Shown here piece by piece: positions 16,017 to 23,900 of a stretch of 64,000 bases of DNA. The notes under the pieces are model-generated. The model saw nothing but the letters and a program-made list of their open reading frames with translations. It made no database searches and was not told the origin of the DNA. Numbering within the stretch: position 1 is the stretch's first letter; each line of letters opens with the position of its first letter. A program made the translations under genes and the position numbers. This DNA comes from Streptomyces caelestis (GTDB lineage Bacteria; Actinomycetota; Actinomycetes; Streptomycetales; Streptomycetaceae), in NCBI RefSeq assembly GCF_014205255.1, contig NZ_JACHNE010000001.1:4278001-4342000 (forward strand). Reading direction: 5' to 3'.

Positions 16017-16883
16017 ATGGCCACCACCGACCGGCAGGCCACGACGCTGGCCCTCGCACACGCCCTGTCAGCCGCCGAACGCGGACTGGCCGTCCTCCCC
16101 CTGTCCCGCACCAAGCTCCCGGCGCTGCGTTCCCCGCACCGCGACGACCCCGCCCCCTCCCCCTGCCACGGCGAGTGCGGCCGGCTCGGCCACGGGGTCT
16201 ACGACGCCTCCAGCGACCCGGCCCGCATCCGCGAACTGTTCGCCGCGGCGCCCTGGGCGACCGGTTACGGCATCGCCTGCGGCCTGCCCCCGCACCATCT
16301 GATCGGCATCGACCTGGACGTGAAGACCGGCACGGACTCCTCGGCGGCCCTGCGCGAGCTGGCCCTGCGGCACCTGTTCACCATCCCTCCGACGGTGGTC
16401 GTCGTGACCCCGTCCGGCGGTCGTCACCTGTGGCTGAGCGGCCCGCCCGACGTGGTCGTCCCCAACTCGGCGGGCCGCCTCGCCCCCGGCATCGACATCC
16501 GGGGCGCCGGCGGCTACCTCGTCGGGCCCGGCTCCCGCACCGGCCAGGGCGTCTACGCCGCTGCCCCCGGGACCGCGCACCTGGCCCCCGCCCCCTGCCC
16601 GCGCTCCCTGCTGCGCCTGCTCCTCCCGCCGCCCCGCGCCCACCACCCCACGCCCCCGGCGACCGGCGGCCACGGCCAGGGACTGGTCCAGTTCGTCCTC
16701 GCCGCGCACGAGGGCCAGCGCAACACCCGGCTGTTCTGGGCGGCCTGCCGGGCCTACGAGGACGGCATCGGCCCCGCGCTCGTGGACGCCCTGGTCGAGG
16801 CCGCGCGGGGCACCGGCCTGGCCGAGCGCGAGGCCCGGGCGACGATCGCGTCGGCGGCACGGATGACGGGGCACCGGCCATGA
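16017..16883 (+). CDS. Bifunctional DNA primase/polymerase (PrimPol) domain protein
   Basis: This 288-residue protein has the archaeo-eukaryotic primase fold seen in many actinobacterial and phage proteins. Its first motif is IGIDLDVKTG, with the catalytic acidic pair; PSGGRHLWL follows, with the conserved His, then IDIRGAGGYLVGPGS. No helicase domain follows. The cysteine-rich SPCHGECGRLGHGVYDA near residue 45 is typical of the family in Streptomyces. The ATG at 16017 begins at the normal family N-terminus; its ribosome site is weak. Many genomes carry several such genes as chromosomal hypotheticals, so a housekeeping or stress role rather than phage origin is likely. Confidence 0.85.
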   Translation: MATTDRQATTLALAHALSAAERGLAVLPLSRTKLPALRSPHRDDPAPSPCHGECGRLGHGVYDASSDPARIRELFAAAPWATGYGIACGLPPHHLIGIDLDVKTGTDSSAALRELALRHLFTIPPTVVVVTPSGGRHLWLSGPPDVVVPNSAGRLAPGIDIRGAGGYLVGPGSRTGQGVYAAAPGTAHLAPAPCPRSLLRLLLPPPRAHHPTPPATGGHGQGLVQFVLAAHEGQRNTRLFWAACRAYEDGIGPALVDALVEAARGTGLAEREARATIASAARMTGHRP

Positions 16884-16917
16884 GCGACACCTCGTACACG
16901 AGCACCGAAAGACCTCC

Positions 16918-17382
16918 ATGCAACAGCACGCCACATCGCCGGCCCTGGCGCTCGCCCGCCTCGTCCTGGCCTCCGGCCGCTCGGTGGACCTCGCCGAGCT
17001 GCGGTTCACGTCGACGTACGGCGACCTGCTGGAGGGCTATCCCCGCAAGCCGGTGAACGACCGGCGGATCCGAGGTCTGCTGCGCGCCGCCGAGCGGGCC
17101 CGCCCCGGCACGCCGGTGCACCTGGTCCCGCCGCCGCGCGCCTACCCCGACCAGTACCCGGGCGGACTCGGGCCCGTCGAGGTCCTGCCCGCCGTGGCCT
17201 GCGTCGGCACGTTCCACTCCACGGCTCTCGATCCGGCCCGCGACCCGGTCGCGTACCGCTCCCGTCTCACCGTTCTCTGGTTCCAGGCCACGCCTCGCCT
17301 GCCGTCGGGCTGTGACGCCGAGCCCCTGCTGCGGGACCTCGACTGGGCAGGACTGGCGCGGGACGCCCGGGCCCTTGCGTAG
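16918..17382 (+). CDS. Hypothetical protein following the PrimPol gene
   Basis: I do not recognise this 154-residue soluble protein. Notable segments are LVLASGRSVDLAELRFTSTY and EGYPRKPVNDRRIRGLL near the N-terminus and FQATPRLPSGC in the second half. It starts 34 bp after the PrimPol stop on the same strand, so the two are probably co-transcribed. Codon bias is normal for the genome, and conserved hypothetical is the safe call. Confidence 0.7.
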   Translation: MQQHATSPALALARLVLASGRSVDLAELRFTSTYGDLLEGYPRKPVNDRRIRGLLRAAERARPGTPVHLVPPPRAYPDQYPGGLGPVEVLPAVACVGTFHSTALDPARDPVAYRSRLTVLWFQATPRLPSGCDAEPLLRDLDWAGLARDARALA

Positions 17383-17391
17383 GGTCGTCCG

Positions 17392-17916
17392 ATGAGCGTT
17401 TCCCGCACGGAACTGCTGCGCCGGCAGCTCGAGTTGACCTGGTCGTTGTTCGAGTACCACCTGGAGCGGCTGGAGCCGGAGGACTTCCTCTGGGAGCCGG
17501 TGCCGCTCTGCTGGACGATGCGCAGGGGCCCCGACGGCACCTGGGTTCCGGACTGGGCGGACACCGAGCCCGACCCCGTGCCCGTCCCCACCATCGCCTG
17601 GGTGAGCTGGCACATCGGCTGGTGGTGGAGCGTGGCCCTCGACCACACCCAGGGCCGTCCGCCCCGCGACCGCACGGACATCGCATGGCCCGGCGCGGGC
17701 ACACCGACCATCGAGTGGCTGCGCGGCCTGCGCACCGAGTGGCTGGCCGTCCTGGACGACCTCACCGACACCGACCTGGACGCCACGGCAGCGTTCCCCT
17801 TGCCGGGCGATCCCCAGTACACCGTCGCGGACATGGCGGCCTGGGTGAACGCGGAACTGATGAAGAACGTGACCGAGATCGGACAGCTGCGGCTGCTGCG
17901 GGCGGCGTCGGACTGA
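17392..17916 (+). CDS. DinB-like superfamily protein
   Basis: This 174-residue four-helix DinB/YfiT-type protein has the opening RTELLRRQLELTWSLFEYH, the tryptophan-rich middle TIAWVSWHIGWWWSVALDH that supplies a likely metal-binding His, and a helical C-terminal region LMKNVTEIGQLRLL. DinB-family proteins in actinobacteria act as metal-dependent thiol transferases or damage-induced proteins, but this gene's reaction is not evident. It follows the previous gene by 9 bp, so they likely share a transcript. Confidence 0.85.
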   Translation: MSVSRTELLRRQLELTWSLFEYHLERLEPEDFLWEPVPLCWTMRRGPDGTWVPDWADTEPDPVPVPTIAWVSWHIGWWWSVALDHTQGRPPRDRTDIAWPGAGTPTIEWLRGLRTEWLAVLDDLTDTDLDATAAFPLPGDPQYTVADMAAWVNAELMKNVTEIGQLRLLRAASD

Positions 17917-17922
17917 GGAGCT

Positions 17923-18354
17923 CTACGGGACGTTGCGGTAGACCGTCGACTCGCGGGCCCGGAACCCGAGCCGCTCGTAGAGGCGGTTCGCGGCGGTACG
18001 GTCCGGCCGGGAGGTGAGATCGACCGTCCGGGCTCCGGCCTCGCGGGCGATCCGCAGGGCCTCCTCGATGAGCAGGCCCGCGATGCCCTGCCCGCGCGCC
18101 GCGTCGTCGACGACCACGTCCTCGACGCGGCCCCTCAGCCCGGACGGCAGGGGCAGCAGCACGAGGGTCAGGGTGCCGACGATCGTGCCACCTGCCCGGG
18201 CCACGAGCACGGTGGTGGCGTCACAGCGCACCATCCGGTCGACCGCCGCCCGGTCCAAGGGCCGGGCCGTCGTGGACAGCTGCGGAAGCAATCGGCCGAA
18301 GGCGTCGACGACTTCCTCGCCCGGCTCCCGGATGATCTCGACACGGACGTCCAT
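17923..18354 (-). CDS. GNAT-family N-acetyltransferase
   Basis: This 143-residue GNAT protein has the beta4 strand RVEDVVVDDAARGQGIAG with the acetyl-CoA pyrophosphate loop (RGQGIAG), then LLIEEALRIAREAGARTVDL and a C-terminal ANRLYERLGF motif. The acceptor substrate is unknown. It converges with the DinB-like gene 6 bp away. The IS4 element inserted 28 bp upstream of its start codon may have altered its promoter. Confidence 0.9.
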   Translation of the reverse strand: MDVRVEIIREPGEEVVDAFGRLLPQLSTTARPLDRAAVDRMVRCDATTVLVARAGGTIVGTLTLVLLPLPSGLRGRVEDVVVDDAARGQGIAGLLIEEALRIAREAGARTVDLTSRPDRTAANRLYERLGFRARESTVYRNVP

Positions 18355-18382
18355 GCCGGAAGCGTATCCGTACGCCTAGATC

Positions 18383-19851
18383 CAATACCAGTGATTTAGG
18401 TGGTTTTCCGGCGGGTCGGCCTGGGCTTCGTCGGCCCGACCAGGGCTGCGCGGGGTGCGTCCGGCCGGGACGGATTGCGGTGCTCGCTCCTCTTGAGTTT
18501 CCAGTTGGACATCTTGCGTTTGATGACGCGGGGGTTGGCGCGTAACCGGCGGGGAGGCAGAGGACGTTCGCGGATCTCACGCAGTGCCGTGGCCAGGGCC
18601 CTGGTCAGCCGGGAGGGGGGAAAACGCCGCCTGGTCGGTGACCTGGCGGCGGACGATGCGCAGGGTGCGGGTGAAGGAGATCCGGTCAGGATCGTGCTCC
18701 GCCTGCTGCGCGGCTTGGTGCATCAGGTCTCGCAGGGCGTGGTGCACCAGGAGGAAACCGAAGATCTCCTGTTCGACGCCGGCCGGATGCTGGGAGCGCA
18801 GGACCATGCGGGGTCCGCCCTGGTGGGTCTTGATCTCGTCCAGCGTGTTCTCGATCTCCCACCGCTGGGCATAGAGAGCGGCCAAGGCGGTGGCGGATGC
18901 GGCCTTCGGGTCCAGGATGGTGGTGATCAGCCGGTAGACCGTGCCGCCGGGGATCAGGGTGTACTCGATGACGCGGACGGCGGCGGGGTCTTGGCGGCGG
19001 TTCTTGTCCCGGGCGGCGACGATCTCGGAGAGGTAGGAGCCGTCCTCCAGCAGGGCCCGCACCGGCAGCACGGCGTCATTCTTGACCCGCCACAGCAGGT
19101 CGGCGCCGGTCGCTGCGGCGGCCCGCCACAGGTCGAAGCCGCGAAAGCCCCGGTCGGCCAAGAGCAGCATGCCCGGCCTCAGCGCCGTGAACAGGCGCTG
19201 GGCCAGCTCAGTTTCATGGACGGCCAAAGGGCCCGCCTCAGCCGCGAAGACGGCGTGGGTGCCGCACTCGACCAGCGCGGCCACCCTCGCTTGCGGGTAG
19301 GCGCTCTTCTCCTGTCCCCGGCTTGTGCCCGGGCGGCCGAAGAAAGCCGCATTGGCCTCGGTGTCCGGCACGTCGAAGGTAGTGCCGTCCACCGCGACCA
19401 GCCGCCAGCCCCGGTACCAGGACCCGCTCGTCTCCTCGGTCGCCACCGGATGGCACACCCGGTCGAACAGGGCCCGCAGCGGTTCCGGGCCCAGCCGCAG
19501 CCGGGCCCGGCCGATTGCCGCGGTGGTCGGCACCCGCCACGTTCCCTTCCACCGGCCCATCCGCTCCAGACCGTGGGTGAGGAGCCGCGCGACCTCCTCG
19601 TATCCCTGCCCGGCAAACAGGCACATGGCCAGCACGAAATAGACGACCACCCGGGCCGGCAGCAGCCGCTGCCTCTGCTCGGCCCGGCCGCACTCCGCGA
19701 TCACCTCGTCCACCAGCTCAGGCGGAAACGCCCGGGTCAGCACCCCAAGCGCAATCCGATCCGAGAACCGCTCGCTTGCTGAGGACTTCACCTGTCCGGG
19801 CCTTGGCACACCCCACCCAACGATCGGAAGACAGCAAAGTCACCGGTATTG
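18383..19851. mobile_element. Complete IS4-family insertion sequence with 10-bp target duplications
   Basis: The ends match as inverted repeats: CAATACCAGTGATTT at the left and CAATACCGGTGACTT read inward from the right, with further matches at TTCCG. The direct repeat CGCCTAGATC flanks the element at 18373-18382 and 19852-19861. The element is 1469 bp and carries a single intact transposase gene on the minus strand. Both target duplications are perfect, so the insertion is recent. It landed in an intergenic region between an acetyltransferase gene and a small exported peptide gene. Confidence 0.9.
18577..19809 (-). CDS. IS4-family transposase
   Basis: The 410-residue DDE transposase has an N-terminal IS4-type domain (FPPELVDEVIAECGRAEQRQ) followed by the catalytic core. 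The first Asp is in LVAVDGTTFDVPD, the second in LLADRGFRGFD, and the Glu lies in the Y-R-E-K signature YAQRWEIENTLDEIK. No frameshift is visible, so it should be active. The start at 19809 gives a full-length family member; the terminal repeat lies 42 bp upstream. It supplies cut-and-paste transposition of the element. Confidence 0.95.
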   Translation of the reverse strand: MPRPGQVKSSASERFSDRIALGVLTRAFPPELVDEVIAECGRAEQRQRLLPARVVVYFVLAMCLFAGQGYEEVARLLTHGLERMGRWKGTWRVPTTAAIGRARLRLGPEPLRALFDRVCHPVATEETSGSWYRGWRLVAVDGTTFDVPDTEANAAFFGRPGTSRGQEKSAYPQARVAALVECGTHAVFAAEAGPLAVHETELAQRLFTALRPGMLLLADRGFRGFDLWRAAAATGADLLWRVKNDAVLPVRALLEDGSYLSEIVAARDKNRRQDPAAVRVIEYTLIPGGTVYRLITTILDPKAASATALAALYAQRWEIENTLDEIKTHQGGPRMVLRSQHPAGVEQEIFGFLLVHHALRDLMHQAAQQAEHDPDRISFTRTLRIVRRQVTDQAAFSPLPADQGPGHGTA

Positions 19852-19910
19852 CGCCTAGATCACTAACGGCAGGCCTGTGACCAGCGGCGGAGAGGTTCGT
19901 TGATGCGGGC

Positions 19911-20135
19911 ATGCGATCTCGTCCGCTCTTCCGTTCCGCTGCTTTGCTCGTCGCGCTCGTCGTCCTTCAGGGCGGCTCGTCCGCACTGGCCGCCGAACCC
20001 GGCCGCGGTGGCAGCCGGTCGGGGGCGATCGACTCGATCACGCCGTTCGCGCAGGGCGCCTCGACGCTCACCGGGATGGCGCAACCGTTCTACAACGCCT
20101 TCAGCCAGGCCGTGTCACCGGCTCCGAGAGCCTGA
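19911..20135 (+). CDS. Small secreted peptide
   Basis: The product is 74 residues with a clean Sec signal peptide: basic MRSRPLFR, hydrophobic AALLVALVVLQG, then a likely AxA cleavage at ALAAEP near residue 28. The mature part of about 46 residues is Ser/Gly/Ala-rich (FAQGASTLTGMAQPFYNAF) and has no cysteines. I do not recognise it; short exported peptides of this type are common conserved hypotheticals in Streptomyces. The IS4 element ends 60 bp upstream and has displaced whatever lay further upstream. Confidence 0.65.
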   Translation: MRSRPLFRSAALLVALVVLQGGSSALAAEPGRGGSRSGAIDSITPFAQGASTLTGMAQPFYNAFSQAVSPAPRA

Positions 20136-20175
20136 CCGGGCGGCGCGACCGCGTGCGGCGTGACATCGTGGTGGC

Positions 20176-20763
20176 ATGAGCATCGACGTTCGGCCGGCCA
20201 CGGTCTTCGAGGACGTCCGTGCCGTGCTGGGGCCCAAGACGCCCGGTGCGAACGTCTGCTGGTGCCTGAGCTACCGGATCCCCTCCAAGCTCAACAACGA
20301 ACTGCGCGGCCCGGCCCGAGGTGAATACGTCGCCGAGCTGTGCCGCGCCGATCCGCCCCCCGGCGTGCTCGCCCACGACGGCGGCGAACCGGTCGGTTGG
20401 GCCGCCGTCGCCCCGCGCGCGGCCACCTCCTTCGCCCGCAACCGCAAGATCCCGCACGTCGACGACCTGCCCGTCTGGTCGCTGTGGTGCATCCGGGTAC
20501 GCCCCGGCCACCGGAAGCAGGGCATCTCGCACGCCCTCATCGCCGGCGCCGTCGAGTTCGCCCGGGCCCACGGCGCACCGGCGATCGAGGCGTATCCCCT
20601 CGACAACGGCGACGCCAAGGTCGACCTGACGATGGCGTACCCCGGCCTCCGGAAGAACTTCGAACGCGCCGGCTTCAGCTACGCGGCGGACACCACCTCG
20701 GTGCTGGCCGGCCATCCCCGGGTTCTGATGCGGCTCGACCTGCGCGGCCAGACGCACCCATAG
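20176..20763 (+). CDS. GNAT-family acetyltransferase
   Basis: This 195-residue protein has the strand LWCIRVRPGHRKQGISHALI with the acetyl-CoA loop (GHRKQGIS), followed by AVEFARAHGAPAIEAYPLDN and a C-terminal NFERAGFSYAADTTSVLAG. An N-terminal CWCLSYRI segment is typical of a Streptomyces subgroup of GNAT enzymes. The substrate is unknown. The start ATG at 20176 follows the previous stop by 40 bp. A hairpin begins 22 bp after its stop and may serve as its terminator as well as the end of a minus-strand small RNA. Confidence 0.88.
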   Translation: MSIDVRPATVFEDVRAVLGPKTPGANVCWCLSYRIPSKLNNELRGPARGEYVAELCRADPPPGVLAHDGGEPVGWAAVAPRAATSFARNRKIPHVDDLPVWSLWCIRVRPGHRKQGISHALIAGAVEFARAHGAPAIEAYPLDNGDAKVDLTMAYPGLRKNFERAGFSYAADTTSVLAGHPRVLMRLDLRGQTHP

Positions 20764-20776
20764 AAGCCACGAGCAC

Positions 20777-20826
20777 ACGCAAACGCCCGACCGCTGGCGA
20801 CGGGGGATGCACCAGCGGTCGGGCTA
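20777..20826 (-). ncRNA. Candidate small RNA 1 with C-rich loop hairpin
   Basis: On the minus strand a perfect 12-bp hairpin (20823 to 20786, arms CCCGACCGCTGG and CCAGCGGTCGGG) presents the 14-nt loop TGCATCCCCCGTCG. Seven bases upstream of TAGCCCG is a promoter-like TACCCT preceded by CTTGT. The same layout, loop and upstream elements recur at 38622-38704 with a different outer stem. It could instead be only the terminator of the flanking genes, but the shared loop and promoter-like motif argue for a transcript. About 50 nt. Confidence 0.5.
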
Positions 20827-20832
20827 TGGCCA

Positions 20833-20859
20833 AGGGTAACAAGCGCTTGCGCATCGGAA
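20833..20859 (-). promoter_or_regulatory. Promoter-like elements of small RNA 1
   Basis: Read on the minus strand, TTCCGA (20859-20854) and TACCCT (20838-20833) are separated by 15 bp. CTTGTTACC is shared with the second locus. Spacing is slightly short for a sigma-HrdB promoter. Confidence 0.35.
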
Positions 20860-20944
20860 CCGACTGTTCGTCAGCAAAGCCGGGGTTGTGACTCGTATCA
20901 CTCAACTGCCGTGATTGCGCGGCCCGTTGCGCGCACCGGCCCCG

Positions 20945-23900
20945 TCAGGGCTCGCACGGGGGGTCGTAGGACAACCGGGGCAGGTACTCGCGCCAGGTCT
21001 CCGGCGTCAGGACGCCCCGGGTCATCGTGCAGACGCGGCGTGCGGCCTCGTCGACGTCCAGGTTCCAGAGCCGGATGGTGTCGGTGCCGCTCGACACCCC
21101 GAGCATGTGGCTGTTCGGGCTGAACGCCAGGAAAGTGCCGCTCTTGGCGTTGGGACTCATCGACTGGCCGATCGGGCCGGCCTTGGAGGGGTCGGAGACG
21201 TTCCAGAGCCGGACGGTGCTGTCGTTGCCGCCGCTGGCCAGGGTGCGGCCGTTCCGGCTGAAGGTCAGGGAGGCGACCGCCTCCGTGTGGCCGGTGAGGC
21301 TCGTCCGCTCCGAGGCCCTGGAGGGGTCCTCGATGTCCCAGAGCCGGACAGAGTTGTCGTCGCCGCCGCTGGCCAGCGTGTGCCCGTCCGGGCTGTACGC
21401 GAGGACGTTGACGGCTCCGAGATGGCCCTTGAGGGGCGCGCCGCGCAGCACGGCACGGCCCGGGTCCGTCGCGTTCCACAGCCGGATGGTGCCGTCGGCG
21501 CTGCCGCTGGCGAGCGTATGCCCGTCGGGACTGAACACGAGGGAGTTGACGTACCCCTTGTGACCGGTGAGGGGCGCGCCGAGCGGACGCGGGCGGGACG
21601 GGTCGCCGATGTCCCACAGCTGGACGGTGCGGTCGTCGTAGGCGGTCGCCAGGAGGCGGCCGTCCGGGCTGAAGGCCAGCGGGTCGGCGAACCGGATGCG
21701 CAGGGGGATGGGCGACCCGTGGGGGACAGGGCGGTCCGGATCCCCGACGTTCCACAGCTGCACGGCCCGGTTTCCCGTGACCACCGCGAGGGTGCGGCCG
21801 TCCGTGGAGAACTCCAGGGACCGTACGCCGCCCTTCGGCAGGAACGGCTCGCCCATCGGCACGGGCCGGCCGGGCTTGCGCACGTCCCACAGCCGGACCC
21901 GTCCGTCGAGCGCCGCCGTCGCGAGCACCCGCCCGTCCGGCCGGAACGCTCCCGTCCGGCCGATCATGTCCGCCGTCGGCAGCGACCACAGCCGGACCTT
22001 GTTGTCGCCCGTCCCGGTGGCGAGGGTGCGCCCGTCGGGGCTGAAGCCGAGCGCGTACATCTCGCCGCTGCTGCCCGCCAGGGGCCCGCCGACCTGCGAC
22101 GGGTACGCCGGATCACTGACCTTCCACAGACTCGCCGTGCTGTCCGCGCTGGCGGCGGCGAGCATGCTTCCGTCGGGGCTGAAGGCCACGGACCACACCG
22201 CCCCCGTGTGGCCGGTGAGCGGCGCCCCGATCGCTGCCGGGCGACGCCGGTCGGCCATGTTCCAGAGCCGGACGGTGTCGTCCGCGCTGCCGCTGGCGAG
22301 CGTCCGGCCGTCGGGGCTGAAGGCCACGGAGTGCACCGTGTCGGTGTGGCCGGTCAGCGGCTCCCCGACCGGCTCCGGACGCCGGGGCCGCGTCACGTCC
22401 CACAGCCGGATCGTGCCGTCGTCGCCGCCGGCCGCCAGCGTCCGGCCGTCCGGACTGAACGCCACCGAGCGCACGGCGGCCGTGTGCCCGGTGAGCGGCT
22501 TGCCCAGGGGCTTCGGGCGCTTCGGATCGGCCACGTCCCACAGCCGTACGGTGTGGTCGTCGCCGACGGAGGCCAGCGTGCGTCCGTCCGGGCTGAAGGC
22601 GATCAGGTAGATCGTGCCGTCATGGCCGGTCAGCGGCCGGGCGATCGGCTGCGGGCGGCCCGGGTCCGTCACGTCCCAGAGCCGGATCGTGCCGTCGTCG
22701 GCCGCGGTGGCCAGGGTGTGCCCGTCCGGGCTGAAGACCGCGCTGCTCACCCAGCTGGTGTGACCGGTGAGCGGCTTGCCCAGGGGCTTCGGACGCTTGG
22801 GGTCGGCCACGTCCCACAGCCGTACGGTCCGGTCGTAGCTGGCGGTGGCCAGGGTCCGTCCGTCCGGGCTGAACGTCGTGAGGTAGACGGCGCCGGTGTG
22901 GCCGACCAGCGGCGTGGCCAGCGGGGCGTTCACGATGGAGATCAGGCGGCTGTTCGCGCCCTTGTCGTCCGGCCGCAGCCGGTGTGCCACCAGGTCGAGC
23001 TGCGCGGACAGCGACGGGTCCGTGTACTGGACGCGATCGGCCTGGGCGAGCACCTGTTCGAACACGGCTTCGTCCCGCTGCTTCCAGGCGACCACGGCCG
23101 CTCCGACGGCCAGCACCGCCAGCACCACCAGGGCCGCCACCGCGCCTCGGCTGATCCAGATGATGCGCCTGCGCAGCCTGACCGAGGCGGCCAGGAACTC
23201 CACCGCGCTCCGGGTCAGGAACGTGTCCCCGGCGGATTTCGCCCATCCGTGGGCCTGTTCCAGGCGGGAGCCCCGGTAGAGCAGTGCGGTGTCGCGGTCC
23301 GACTCCTCCCAGGCCCGGCCGTCCTCCTCCAGGCGCTGGCGCAGCAGGTTGCCCTGCCGGTCCTCGTCGATCCAGTCGCGCAGCCGCGGCCAGGCGTGCA
23401 GCAGCGCCTCGTGGGTGATCTCCACGGTCTCCGCGTCGAGCGTCACCAGCCGGGCGCGGACCAGTGCCTCCAGGGACTCCTCGGTCTTGCCCGGATCGGT
23501 CGACTCGTCCGCCAACTGACGCCGGGCGCCCCGCCTGCGCGTGGCCTGGGTGTCCTCCCCCAGCCGGACCAGCCGGAGCAGGAGCAGCCGGGCCGCCGTG
23601 CGGGCCGCCGGGTCGAGTCCGGACCAGGCCCGCTCGGCGGTCGCCGCGACCGCGCCCTGGATGCCGCCGGCCGCGCGGTACCCGGCGAGCGTCAGCCGGC
23701 CCGCCTTCCTGCGCTGCCAGGTGGCCAGCAGAGCGTGCGAGAGGAGCGGCAGCACGCCCGCGTCGTGCGCCCCGCGCGGGCCGTCGGTGCTCACCTCCCG
23801 GACGATCAGCTCCGCCAGGCCCGGCTCCAGCTCCAGGCCGACGGCCTTGGCCGGGCCCGTCACCGCCTCGCGCAGCTCCGCGGAGGTCAGGGGTCCGAGC

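Noticed and set aside
20786..20823. 6C RNA family member
   Set aside because: Only one hairpin with five C in the loop is seen, whereas 6C RNA has two C-rich hairpins; kept as an unassigned candidate RNA.
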